This document shows, in pieces, positions 48,201-63,200 of a stretch of DNA of 64,000 bases (its first letter is position 1; each line of letters opens with the position of its first letter). This DNA comes from Bolinopsis microptera. Taxonomy: Eukaryota; Ctenophora; Tentaculata; Lobata; Bolinopsidae. The position numbers were made by a program, and so were the translations under genes. The notes under the pieces are model-generated. The model worked only from the letters and a program-made list of their open reading frames with translations, did not search any database and was not told where the DNA came from. The stretch covers positions 5,539,001-5,603,000 of the forward strand of contig NC_087073.1 in assembly GCF_026151205.1 (NCBI RefSeq). The letters are read 5' to 3'.

Positions 48201-51200
48201 AGACTGGACACTTACAAACATAGACTGCAGAACTTACTAGACTCTTACGCTATATCAATCGTAAGTCTTTCAGTAGCAAGTGATAGACAATTTGTACCCC
48301 AATTCTTCTTGATGAACTCTGAAATGTTTTGTCTTACTACAGCATATCAATTTATGACTTTATCATTTTTGCCATTGATACATGGTATCCTAACTATTTA
48401 ACAAAATAACAAGCTGTCTCTGAAACTCTACTAGTCTCCCTAAACATCCCTCTTCAGGACCTAGAGGCCCTGAGTCCAGCAGATGAGTTAGAACTGTACT
48501 ACCAAGCTCACAGACGTCTCAAAAACATACTCTCCAAACAAACCCAGATGATGAGGTTCCCTGTGACGGGTTCTCTTTCTGAGGTGGGTCACGTGTCATG
48601 TGTCACGTTTTAAAAATTTTTTAAAAAGAGAGGCTGTGCCTGTTGGCCCACGAGAGGATAGCATATGGATGCTTTGCCTACCTCTGGGGTATGGCAGTCC
48701 TGTGGGAGGATGCCGGTGGAATCAAGATGTGTAATCAAGGACGATGGTAAGTGTTGTGGGGTGTGTCATAGATGAGCGCTTAAGTGGTGGTTGAGTGTGG
48801 AAGAGAGAGGCGAACTAAGACGACGTTTGAGTAGTCGCTATGTTACACTGGTCTGGTCCAACTCCTCTGGCACCATTAAGCGTTTAGTGTGGTTTGCAAA
48901 GTTGACGATGGTGGAGATGTGTTGGTTGTCGAATATGTCATTGACAGAGAGGTCACGTGTCATGATGACAACTCATTAACTTAAAGATGGTGTCCATTAT
49001 TTCCAAACCATCCATTTTCATTATGACTATTGTAGCCATTATCGCTCATCACTTTGTCGGTAGAATTTGTTAAATAGCTGAATATGAGGTCCTGTTGATA
49101 AAACCTGGCAATTTAACTTTTAGTAAGCTCTTTTAAATATCAGCTCTCTTATCTGGTTACCATATCTATTAGATAGATATAAGATATTATCTAATATCTA
49201 TTCTCACTTCAGGACGATATAGACCCGACTCTCGTAATGAACACATTCCTGAAGCCGTCATCCTGGGAACCCCACCGCCAACTATACCCTAAACTAGACG
49301 CAGCTCGACAAGCTGCTATATCTCATATTAAACAGAGGAACACTGTAGATGAGCTGCTGAAAAGTTCTGCTGCTTTTCTTGAAAATGATAGCTTGCAGGT
49401 ACTGGGAGACATCAATACAGTCCCCTTTTTTTGAAGACTTTCTAATTTTAAAAACGAATTATATACCACTAACAAATAACGCTTTTAAACATTACATTAA
49501 TATAACAGGACGTTTCTAAGTCACTGAAGAACTACGTTGCAAACTTGAAGGAGTTGCCAGGTCCAGTACGACCGCACTCTGTAGCCTCTCATCCTGCTGG
49601 CAAAGACACCCAAGCTATGTGGAAACGGATCCATCTTGGAGACAGCCAGAAGTAAGTTACTCAATTCATGTTTACGAGTATTGTTAGAGTTATTTTGTTC
49701 TTAGATAGATTGTTTTATCTGTCTCAAATTGTACTGAAAACTGTATAAAATTAAACTTTTAGTGACGACGCAGATGACAAAGACTCGATAAGCGATGTGA
49801 ACGGTGAAGATGACGGTGTATTGGGAGCCTTATCAGGAAGAGGGCCCCAGTCTAATGGTGTCCACGGTGCTTTCTCTTTCACCCCCGGAAACTTGGGATT
49901 TGGGCACACTGGTAAAACATCTAGTGGTAAAGATGCCCATATGGCTTATCTCATGTTGAGACATCTCAAGTTACGGCATATACGACGATCGGTGAGTAAT
50001 TGTTTGACGTGAAAATAGGAAGCATGCACATACATTTATACTGTCACTTTCTGGACAAGTTGCATGCAAGTTTGCAGTGCAGAGATTGCCCAACTGCAAG
50101 ATGGCAACAGATGCGCGCGTGCTGTGCATTGGCAAAAAGTTGTTTTTGTCACGCGCATAAATAATTTTCTATAGCAAGTAATCACCGTCAAGTATTAGTG
50201 TGACATTTCAAAAAGTTTAGCAATTAAAGCAAGTTTACTCATGTTTAAATTGCTTTCAAGCTAATGATCCTGCGTACCATACGACATTTCAGGAAGATCG
50301 TCCTTAAATGAACAGCTATTTCATATAAATCCTGTAACCTGAAACCATAATTTAGAATTTCAATTCCGGAAATTGTTCTGAGCACATGTTTTATTTGCGA
50401 CTCGTTTCCATGAGTATAAACAAATGAGATTTCTGATCTTTGGGTTCATGATCCTAATTTACGTAATGTCTTCAGTGTCTGGGTATAATAAACTACTTCA
50501 AGTCTGTTGAGCGAACAATAAATCTGGACTTAGTGGGTAACTGGGATAAGAAGAAAGACGGCGACGTTGGACGATCTGATTCCTCTTTCCTCCACAACAC
50601 TCGAATAGAGCACATGTTCGTTTATTAACCATTCTATAAATCTTTCTATCAAGTTTTGGCGAGAATGTTTTTAAAATGATGCTTCTAAAAGACCCCGTAC
50701 TCCCTAAAACATCGGTTAATCTTCAGTCAGAAGATGTACGAATACTTCGAGAGTGGGGATATAGAAAATGTGGATGATTTCTACACGGAGGACGATGGTA
50801 TAACACACGCTCAGGACAGTTCTGGATTCTTTGTAATGTACCAATCTGCTCTGGACCAACTCAAGTGAGACAAGTCTTAGTGTTTCAGCTTTTTTACGCT
50901 ATTTTGAATTCTGGACAGAGCAGATCTTCAAGATTTTATTGAGGTTGATAGGACAGTTCAATAAGTTACGATATGTAAACAAGCTGTTAGAAATACCAGG
51001 AGAGGGTTGAGGAATGTCTTTATCAATAACAATTCTATACTGTTAACACTATTTAACCTATTTTAGAGAATTGGAAGATGAGTTGCTGCTGGTCTGTACT
51101 CACTACATTTCCAAAGACAAAGACAACAGATTTTCAGATGATGAGTCCCAGAACCCATTACCCAGACGGAACTCTGCTTTCACTACTTCAAAACTACTGG

Positions 51201-54200
51201 TGAGACACGTGGTCGCAATTTGGACTGAAAATATTTATTAGGACAACTTTCGTTTCCACTGCTTCAAATGATGATATTGAACTAGAAAGGGGTATTTGAT
51301 CTTGATTTACTATATCTATTTTTACTTCAGAAACACCCACCGTTAGTAGTAGATCTGGTTGCCTACTCACACGTGCAGATTGATAGAACCGCGGTACTTT
51401 TGGACATCTGGAGCCAGGAAATCGCCTTCCAGAAAAACAAGAAAAAGGTTTTTTCTGCCTTCGCAGTTCGCTTGCTTTCACAGATAAATCATGTTTATCA
51501 AGCGATGTCTGATAATATTTTAAAGAGTTTATATCCGAGAGCAGACATTTCATTTTAATTTGTTAATACCTCTATTTTTAAGTACATCATCTTTGAGTAC
51601 TTACCAAACTACTTTCAGTTGATAGATTGCTACATGGAAATTTACAACCACGTTTGGTCGTTGGAAGAAAAGAGAAAATTGGCCCAGGTAACTGAGACAT
51701 GCGATCAATTAATGCCGCCGCCTTAGCGCGCGCGGCTTTCAAACACACTGAGCAATGAAACGCAACTTTATATACAAATTATATATCCGCGTGTGCGCGC
51801 AAATCTCTAACGAGACTGCTGCAGCCAGCTCTTCCCTTGTACAGTAGACCGATGATGATCTTATACATCATGGGTGACTACTGACTATGTTGGGTATCGT
51901 AAAAGCCATATCGGCGTGAGAAGAGCAGACGGATCAGCAGTCAGAGGTGTCTGTTTTTCCCACATAATATGGCTTTTGTCATGCCCTCTACTCTAATCTG
52001 GGCACGATCTATTATTAAATTCATGATTATCAAGCTGAAATTTGTATGATTGATTATCTTATTCATGATTTCACATCAGGTGATGGTGTCTGTAATGTAC
52101 AGAAGACCAAGATATGACGTGGAAGCCCCATATTTTATCAGAACATACATCAACGAAAGTCAGATTATGGCTCAGTGGACCGCACTAACTCAAGAAATGG
52201 CTAACATGACGGTAAGAGTTGAAATTTGTATCATTTGAAAGTAATTAACAGTTTTTGCGAATGGATACAACCGCTTAATTGAGCTTCATGAGTGTGTTCA
52301 AAGTTTGAACCATATTCTGACTCTTATTGATAATCTGTATAATATTGTAACTCTGAACAATGGCTTTACCTTCAGTTTGATACAGAACGTGCGTTCGGAG
52401 ACAGTATATCACAACATGAACTGAACGGCTGTAAGTTCTTACAATTCAATTATTAAATGATAAACTTTCCGCAGATAGATAGCTCCACTATTCAGTGCTT
52501 TATTCTCTCTATACAAGTTATACCGTCACCCAGTCACCTTAGAATCATTATACTTTATAGGGGTGGTGCACTAGCAGCAGGAACATGATGGACCTTAACA
52601 ACCAAATGTGTAGTCTATCAAAATTAAGTCCCAATTTTGCCAAAAATTACTGCTCACCAAAATGATGTTGACCTATCTTATTGTTGACTTTAGTTTTGGT
52701 TGGGCCACTAAACTGTAAATCTCAAGGGATAAATAACTTTCGATAAGTAACCATTTATTTTACCATCAAACTGAGATTATATTAATACCATTGATTAGTT
52801 TCGATACAATACTACCCAATAGCCGCGCAGTTTATTATTGATTCGATTCGCGAAGGCTCTGATAAGATTGCTGTACAAATTAAATGGAAGTGGGCCCGAA
52901 AAGTAACTATCGGTAGAATTATAATTAAGTTATCTAATAGTCATTTCTTAATTACGGGTCCAATTTCTCGTTGTTTGTCCGACCAAGTGTAATCAATACA
53001 TACTACCCTACACAATTGTAGTAAAATCTAAAAAACCTTCACAATTGAGCTGGTAAATTTCCGAGGAACCGATTGAAATCTTAACAATCCTATTTCAGTG
53101 ACGGGAGGATTACCGTTCCAACTGATTAAGAAACAGCCGATCTCCGTGACTCACGCGAGCACGACTCTACAAACCAGCTACTTTCTGGAGTTTTGTAACG
53201 GTTTGGCTAAGGTAGCAGATGTGCCCGCTGCTATTGATCATGCTCTACAGGTATGTAGGATTACATCTCGACAGAGAATCTATCAATAATATTTAAACTA
53301 TTTTCAATAATGTTTTAATGGGTTCTCCGACCAAGTATAATCATGACTTTGTAGAAGAAATAAATAAACTTTTCGTGTGTATTTTATCGTCTGTTATCGT
53401 TATCACATGTCATTGTACTAGCTATGATTGGTCTTCATCGGTTTACCTGGCTAAATTTGACACATATCTTCCTGCAACCTGAATATCGAAACTTCATTAA
53501 AAATTAAGTTACGTAATTGAATTAAATTATTTACATATTAATATTCTAGTGCTAGAAAGATAAGCCCGGTCATGCTGTCTCACAGTTTAAAATTACAGCA
53601 GGTTACCCACCCACCCACCTACACATGGTCCCTAGAACTAGGTCCCCCTACATAACCGGTTAACAGACAACTTGCCTCATATTTCAGGAGTTAGTGTTCG
53701 CAGAGCAGCCGGGAACGACCGGCCAGTTACTGTCCCTTCACAGGCAGCTATTGGAGGCCTGCAAAGTCGAGTGGGTTAAACTGGACACGTGGGGAAACAG
53801 CTACTCTCAAACCGTCCACCATCAGGTACGCGAGCTCTATGTGATTTTCACTTTATATTTGAGCAGAATCAATTAATGGAAATAATTTATCATCCATTTC
53901 TCCTTCACATTTAAACCCTTCCTCTCAAGTTAACCAACACTTGTGCTAAATGTAAACTTAATTTAATATCACTATCGTGTGAAATGGAACGGCGTAGAGA
54001 TGTATTAGGGTTTGAGGCAGTTGTCATAATACTATTATTATATCAGGTGCTGTCCAGCCACGTGACCCACTCTCCCGCCCACCTGCACGTGATCGCCTCT
54101 CAGCACGAGAAGAACATGGTAGCTCAGCTGAATACCCAGTCACGCCACCCCTCCCGCTCTGCTATTCACGCACAGCGGGTCAGCGCCTGGGGCACTGTCA

Positions 54201-57200
54201 TGGAGGTTAGTCACGTCACCCCTCCCGCTCTGCTATTCACGCACAGTGGGTCAGCCCCTTGGGCACTGTTATGGAGGTTAGCAGGGATCCTGATATTGTT
54301 ATATATATAAATAGACGCGATGAATAGGGATGGTGAAATAAACATAAAAACCAGAAATTGTGTCATATTTGTAGTGATCTCAGGGGCCAACTTAATAGCT
54401 TAATCTGATATGACGACAATCTCGAAATTTATCACTCAGACTGTACTATACCTTCACACAGCCACATTGTTTGTGATCGTTCTATTAATTTGCTCAGTAT
54501 TGAGATAAGGCCATGGTTTAGACCAGATTAATCTCATCAAGATTGCATGTCAAGTAACACTACTTGTATTCAATTTTCTCTCATACAGCATTCTAAGCTT
54601 CCCCAGCTACTGAATATATTTTCTGTGTTGGTGTACCGTTGTGTCACGAAAATTACACTGACTTCAAGAAAAATTCTGCGAAATGAGATTGCATTGTTTT
54701 CTAAATTACGAACATTCTAATCACGAAAATTCATATTACGGACCGACTCCGTGACGATCACACGTACAAAGCGACTGATTAAAAAATCAAAATGAATTGT
54801 AAAACAATGCTGTTACCATCCAACAAATTCAGAGCTAATTCTCTGCTCCTCAGATGCTACTGATAAAGGAACGGTTGCAACAAACTGTAATAGAAACGGA
54901 CCTGCTGATAAAGCTGTACAAGTCCCAGGCTAGGGAGCTCGGGTTCGAGCAACACCACGCTCACATCAGACCTGTGGCATTTGAGAGTGGGACCACTTCT
55001 GAGGCCAAGACCACCTTTAGTGGGGACGATGATGTAGCTCTGGACAGGTAAATACCATCCCCAAGTGGTGCCCCATGTGGTACCCCCAAGTGGTGCCCCC
55101 ATGTGGTACCCCTAAGTGGTGCCCCCATGTGGTACCCCTAAGTGGTACTCCACCCTCACATTGGTACCACTAGTACCTTGTCTAATGAACATTTTCTTAA
55201 CAATGAATTTAGTTTGACGGAATGAACTGTAGTCCGTCAGTGTGTCCCTTACTTACAGACAAATCTGGCTTAATGTCAGGTTTTAACTGATATTGCACCA
55301 GGGAGAGATTGCTAGCTTGTGCTGATAGGTAAATTCAGTGGTGTAAAACATGTACTTTTATGTACGTTTTTGTAAGTTTGTATGACAATGAGTTAGTGTA
55401 CCGTGTAAACTGTTGTAAAATTGGCACCTCAAATCTACCTCTGGGAATAGGGGGCCACAGCAGCAGTCGTGCTGGCTTGTGTCATATGTTACCGTACTGT
55501 TAGTCTAACCTTCAGATGGTCAGATCCTAATTCCCAGTTGTAGCGCCAATAAACACATCCCTCACTCACCCCCCCTCAAGCTGTATCAACATACTACAGC
55601 GTCCTCACAATTACTGTAAGCTTGTATCGCATGATCACACCACCTCCACCCCACCGGTCGGAAACATTCCACCCTCCATGAGAAGTAGAGTTGGAGCTTG
55701 CGGAGCCTGCTCTCATGCAATCATACTCTTCTAATCAAGGGAGAGATGACCACCTTATCTCGGGGGGTCGTGAGGCGGCTCTGATATCATGTTGTCTAGT
55801 GTCTGCTGTTATCTAGTCTTTACAAACACCACGTGACATGTCAGACAAGGTGTGCATGTTTGCTGGTATGTTGAACTGTCATGATCAGTGATTGTGATTA
55901 TTTGTTTGACGTAATGAAATGGATGATTTCACTAAATCTGTAAAGAACCTGTCTTAATTTGCAAATACTATTTTATATGGAAGAGTAAAACAGATAAATT
56001 AGACGTTAAGCTGGAACCCACTATTCAGCCGATGATGTAGAAGTGCAATAAATATTATGAGGTTTAATGCTTATCCCTGTTGGCATAATGGACTGACAAA
56101 GCAGTTTTGCTGATTGTAATAACTGACCCTAACGTCCCTTTCAAGGTCCATATAAAGTCTTAACTACAAGTCCCAGGTTTTTAGGAATGTTTGAGCTACA
56201 TTGACGTATAATCTCCCATTATCAGGTATGTGCCTAGCAACAACATTCTGGCGATACAAGAACTTGATGAGAAGGACTTGGGAACGATTGTTTTCCACAC
56301 CAAGGACAGTATCATCAAGGTAGGAGCCCCCCAACCCCAATTATTGTATTAAAGAAGAACCATCGTAGAAACTCTTATTAAATGAACACGGTCTAGCCTT
56401 ATTATTGGGATTTTTTTGCCAAAATTTACAATATCTTCTCTAAAATACAAAAGTAGCCTCACTACAAATGTGTGTTACAGATGTTGATTTTACACGGACT
56501 GAGTAACGTTAGACTGGCTCTGAAGACCCAGCTGGTCCAGAGGAACAACCTGGTTATAGCTGTGGGTCACAACGCTATCTGCACACCCGCTCCAGTGTTA
56601 GTTGCACTGTCAGTGTTACTCAATAATATAGTCATTAGATTGACTTCTCATTTCACCTTCATGTGTTTTCCCACGCCTAATCTCATTTCCGATTTCCTCA
56701 GAAAAAGTTCTATGCCCGGTTCCGGCCGCCCACCCTCCAGTAAAGCAGTAAAAACCAGCGACTACTTCCTTTCCTTGCAACTTGCCCAGGTAATGCTATC
56801 GCTTATAGTCGATCCCTTATTGACCGAACTCAGCTGAAATTTCGTGGATTGAACTCATCTGAAATATTCCAGATTAAACCTACCTGAACTTGAAGTATTC
56901 AGGAGAATACTTATAATCTGAAATTGCCTAGAGGCTAGAGGCTAGAGAATCCCCATAACACAGCATAACAGCCTACAAACTACCCGGATACTGGTCTGTT
57001 AAAGCTACTCAAATTACCGTCCAATATATGATTAATCTGTAGCTTGATACCACCACAGAACGTGATCCGCGACAACATGGTAAAAGATTTCGTGAGAGCG
57101 TCAGTGAAGATCGGGAGAGAAAGAGAGAAGGTGATAGCTCAGAAGCAGGAGAGTGTTGGTCAGTATTGTCAGAACTTACACGATGCCATGTCAGTGTACT

Positions 57201-60200
57201 CATTACGGGTCCAGATCAACAGGAATGTTAAGTCACTCAAGACAGCTCTCAACAAGTTTCCAGAGATCAGGTGAGATCCTCTTTATCCTGTTTATGTGTG
57301 CTGAAAGATAGTATCACTCAAAAAGAAAAAATGCTCCCGAGTTTTGGAGAGTTATAAGTAAAATTAAACTATAATATCTAAAATTAATTTTTCGCCACAG
57401 CGTCCTCAAGCCCCCGATTCAAATTTGTCTGTGACGAAAAACGCGATATCGCGTCATTTTACCAAACGATGAATTCAAATGAACCATTTAATCCTGAAGC
57501 GAGAGCCAGGGTGCGTAATCTCCATAAACTTCAAAAGTAAAAATAACTCTGTTTAAGTTAACATCCGGATATATATCATTGTGGAGTGAGCTTAGCTGCA
57601 GATAGAAATAAAACTTTTACTTTTACCCCTTATTAATACTGAAAACATGACATTTCTCAGCTTTCTTTATCAATAACCAAACTATGCCCTCACATGGTCA
57701 GTTTCCTGACAACATACAAATTTGTTTCTATCAATTGTAGCAGCAGGGTTGGTGGGGGTCTCATGAAACATTAACAACTTGACACGTTATTATACATTAT
57801 ATGAAATTGAATAGTCTTATCAGAAAAGTATGACGTGATGAAAAACACGCTGGCTGTGCCTCATCCATTCGAAAAAAACTGTATATCCCCTTAAAAGTAC
57901 AATGTAACATAAGCAGTCTGTGATTAACACGTACCACATAATATGATAAGGAGCACGGCTCCGAAGCGCAATGGTGCTCGGTGTTGCCAGTTTTCCCTCA
58001 CCGAGTATATTGCAATTACTTTATCATGATGTACTGATGCGGGCAGATTGATTAAACTGCGACCCTGCCCACTGTTTTTAATTAGTGTTTACTCGACCGT
58101 TACAATGGTCCTATGTAAGAGTGTACCTTTGTGAGAGTGTATGTGTTACTGGAGATACCCCAGCCTCAACTCTGCACCCGTGTCAATATGTTCATTATAT
58201 GCAAGCCTCTTGATTTATAATATCATCTCGCCATTCTTTACCAGTGCCAGAAAATGAATGCTTATGATATAAAAATGTGTGATGAGTACTCCAAAACTGA
58301 GCGTATGTGCATATTTGCAGTTGCGCATACCTATGAAATCAATCAAATCATATGATTATGAAGTTTCAACGTTACACACTTCACAGGGACGCACACTTCA
58401 AGATTGGATCTCTGAGCGATGAGCATGCTACGGACGACGACAAACCATTCCTTCCTGTTGATAAGAAGTAAGCATGTTACTTATATATAATATTATGATA
58501 CAACTGTAATACAGTGTATACAACACAATCTGGAACCAACTCTCCTTCTTAGGAGGCGAAAGGAGACGAGGCCTCTCCCTAGATCCCTATCACTACGCAC
58601 GAGTTTGCTTTTAAAATTCGCAGTTATTTACCAAATTCTTCAGAAAATTAAACATTTAATTAAAATTCTCCCTCAGCTACTTCAAGGTACGACCCCGGAA
58701 GTTGCTATCAAACGACGGAAGTCAGGTGATCAACTCATTCTACATTCCCCACCAGTTTGAAGTTCTGGGCATGTTCAATGATCTGGAGGCACCGGAGAGG
58801 AGAAGTGCTCTACAAACTGTACTCGGTATCATGTCAGGTATAGTGGTTATTATGATAATATTATACATATTAAAATAATATATTACGGTTGTTCACTTAA
58901 TCAGTCTATAACTATATTAATATAACGGACATTCATATCATGTACAACGTCAGAATTGTGACAATAAGTTAACTTTTTACATTTTCTTTATTTTTAACGA
59001 GTAGGATAAATCTGGACTATAAGTTAATCTTGTTTCGAAGCCAACTTCAAATCATCCAGGTATACATGACATGGTTGCGTACATGGTGGCCTACGTAAAC
59101 ATGGGCGCGAGTAAAGCCAAGTTAGGATCCAACATGCCCTCCAACGTGGCAGTTGGGGCTGACTGGGGAGGTCCTGAAGCTATATCCCACGAGCTGACTG
59201 AGATCCAACTCCAACTCAGCCATCTGAGCAGCCCTACTGACCCTCAAGAGGTAGGTTTTGTGAGGGGTGTGAGGGGGGACAATTACCGAGATTGGTTTTT
59301 TGTGGTTTTCATTAGTGTTGTCTAAATCTAAAAATCAAATCATACTTTAATACATTTATTTGATCAATTAATTTTAGCTCTAAGCTTTTTTATTGGTGTT
59401 TTGAAAGTTCATTTAATATAGCAAGTTGTAGTCGTAGTGGTAACATGATTTAATTTGAAAATTTCAGATTTTAGAATATTTTGAATGTAAAAGAAAAGTG
59501 TTTTTCCTGGAATTCTACTTCACGATCTCCCACTGCATCCCAGAGACATTCCTTGCCAAAGGAAACGAAAAGGCATTCTTCGTAAGTATTATTTGATGGA
59601 AAATGTTTGCAACTATGGGATTGTTTAGATCTAATGAATAAAGCTGAATACAGATTATGCCTATTTGGTAAAGAATGCTAAGTAGTCATCACAAAACAGG
59701 TGTCAGGATTCAGTGTTTGCATATCCTATCAAATATCATAATTTAAAAGTCATCATCATGACTTATTTATAGAATCCTTTACCATTGAGATACTTACGAA
59801 TCTTATTCATAGAACTCTTTACCAGACGAAACATTTACACGTATCATGAAATGAACTCTTCTGAGACGATTGCGTGGTTTATTAATATCTCTCTTGAAGA
59901 CTGTAGACGTAGCAGCAAGCTATTTGCTCGCCAGCAGTGTGTCTGAATGTTATGTATCAGCCTATTCATAGGCCCATATAGTATCGCCTGCACTGGCTGC
60001 CTACCAGCACAACCACTATAAATCAGACTATTCAAGTTCTCAAACACATCTGTATCCGAATTAATAATTTTCAGCGACTAATCCCAGCCGACCACTGAGA
60101 GGGCTAATAGCTCGTCACGTGATCCGAGTTATTATTTAGATCTACGTGAGGGTCCTAGATAAGCAGACGTGCCGTGTTAGTTGATTTGGCGGATTAATTG

Positions 60201-63200
60201 GCACGTGCTGAAGCGAGCTGTCTCGTGTGTCACGTGGTGAAGTGGCTTATCAGATACTGACCTTAATTTTATCAGATACTGACCTTAATTTTATCAGATA
60301 CTGACCTTAATTTTATCAGACAATGGCTTTAATTATTGCTGCCATCAAAGCTTCCAACCAGCCCTCTATTACCAAAGAAAGCAAGAATTAATCAAAAGTT
60401 TGATTGAAAACTGAAGCTGACAACTTTGTCTTTAAGGGATTTTAATTTATTTTGTAGTTTGTGGCTGAAAATATTCTTCGAATATCAGTGAAGGCTCAAA
60501 AAAGGTGTTTCCCCCATAATTATATTCCTCCAAGAGTGGTCACTAGATTTATAAGTACTCTAGGGTAGAGGCGAAACCCTGCAAAATCTTGGCAAATATA
60601 TTGTCCAATGTCCGGGTTCCATATGAGCAATGTGCTAACTTGTACCTACCACCCGACCCCTACCCTCACACCACCCACCAGCTAGTAAAACCCTTTACCA
60701 GACTGAAGGACACTCTATTTCAGGGAGCTGATTCACGTCAATGTTATGTTTAGTCCTTCATCTTATATGTTCTTGTCTGTTATAGAACACGGAGTCTGCA
60801 CTGAATATCTGTAAGCTTATATGGGAAAAAATGAGAGTCTCCACTCAGTGTAATAAATCAAATATTAGGTACTCTCATTTTGTCCCAAATAATCGAATAT
60901 GATCGACTCACAAGCGAGAAAAAAAGATATCGAGTATCTGTAAGCTTGGGAAAGGGGAAGGGGGTAAACATCATCCTCCACCAACCTAACCTAAAACCAC
61001 CCTCCAGGCAGTGTCCGGGTCTTAGAACAGACAGTGAGAGACGTGAGTGACCTGCCACAGCGATGTCTCCGGTCTCTCCTCCCCCACACACGAGGCGAGA
61101 TGTATCCTCACCAGGCTGCCACCATTCTCCCCTACAGGTACAGTGTACACACTATGTACTGATTTGTACTGTATCCAACTCGTTCTGTTTCAGGGACTGT
61201 GTTATATCTGCATTCACTAGTGGCATCACCTTTAATTATACCGTATTAGTCGGTCCTCAATATCAGTGAATATTTCAGTAGATAATTCCTCAAAAGGTTA
61301 TTATCTAACAGCCTAGTATCAGTGGATGAAAGTATTCCAATTAATCTGGAAGTCTGATACAATACCACTTTCTCACCTGATACTATCTAGATTTAATACT
61401 ATCTCTATTTAATCACACTTCTTCAGATCGTTTGCGGCTCAACACGGTCCCTTCGTCACTTCTCAGTGGCAGTGCGAACAGATATCCTCTCTCCTTACTG
61501 TCGGACTGTCCCAACTGAACGAGTTCAACAGGTCTGCTATTTACTGCGTTTTTACTCACCGTCACACCGTGGTCGTTGGAAGATGTTACGTAGTGGGGAG
61601 GGGTTTTGGAGTAGCTTACGCTAGTGTTATTTCTACACAATGGCTATGTGTGAAGTGGATTACGGTGGGGAAACGGGGCTCGCATCATACAAACGTTTTA
61701 GTGTAGCCAATTAAAATGGACACGTGGTCACAGGTAAACATTTTGGGGAGGGGTTTCAAGTTGCAATTCTACCCAGATACAGTGGCAAACAGAAAGTATT
61801 CTGAAACATTGTTTCTTTAATTTTACAAAATTACAAGTTGAAACCCTACAAATTAAATCTTGCGCCCTCGTTTTAATTATACACGCCTTCCTAAAATCTA
61901 ATAATTAGCAATTTCGCTGTTTAGCTATGACAGTTTAATGCCAATGGAGCTACGGTAACACCAGTTGCTACAGTAACTCTGAGAGCAAGAATTTGTCTAA
62001 TTGCTTTAATGTTTTTAGAGCATTGGCAGCAGCCTAACTTGCATTGACCATTGAACAACCTTTACCCCTAGACTTTCAAGGAAATAACAATATCCTTCAC
62101 TTAATTAAATTATTAAATCACGTTCCTTTGTAAAACTGCTGACTAGCCCCCAGTTGGTGGAACGGTAATTGCATGCTTGCAAATGGTCCACCACTCGCCC
62201 ACCCAGTCTCTGCATGCTAGGGCGAGTTCCAAAAGAAAACATTCTGCTGTTTAAGTTGCGGACTGTACAGCATACAGTGGGTACACGTATTTAGGTGATC
62301 ATTAAAGCCGGAAGCAATGTGATTAAACCAGCTGTAGGTCCGATACTCCAGTCAATATCACATGTAATATCTGCTAAAGTTGGACCACCCTTTTAGGATT
62401 ATTATTAGTCAAGATCAGCTTGCCTGGAGGTTACCTGGAGATTAACATTACCTCACCCTTCAGAGACGTAGCTAACGGTGAAGTGGTGGGGGTGTCCCTT
62501 CTTTTGGAGGACGTGCTACATCAGGGTCGAGCAAAACAGGACAAACATTTAGCGACCAACCCTCTGGTGGAACCAACTGAACATTACAGCAACATTGTTA
62601 ATCCTTTCAGCAAACTTAAATCTCCTAAATTGAGTGAGTATAAGGCAGGTCTTACAAATTTATTGTGAAAACATTATGAAACATTGGTTCACATGTAACC
62701 CCTAATCCCTGCCTTAATCCTGTAACATACCCTTGCACCGCCCTTCCCCCTCTGTAACCCCCCATTTCCCCCTCTGTAACCCCTCATTTCCCCCTCTGTA
62801 ACCCCCCATTCCCCCTCTGTAACCCCTCATTTCCCCAGGAATGCACGGCTCAGCCTCTGCCTCCTCCTCTAGAGTACAAAGTGCAGTTGGCAGTGTAGTT
62901 GCAGGAGAAGACATTGACATCAGCTTCCTGAACGACAACTACATGTCGCTAGTCGACCAGGAGCCACTTCTTCAAGACGAGATCAACTATTTAAAGGTGT
63001 TTAACAGTTATTATTTTTAATGGTCACATAGTTCTGTGGTTTTAATGTGTTTTCTTCTGATTTAATTTCACGCAATTGTGGTTAAGCCTGCATATTACAA
63101 ATTTGTTGGTGAATACTGAAGTCTGACTGGTCACATCTGAATAGTCAGTAATTTTGATTTTCACAAGCTTGATTCTGCTTCTGCCGTATATACAAATTGT

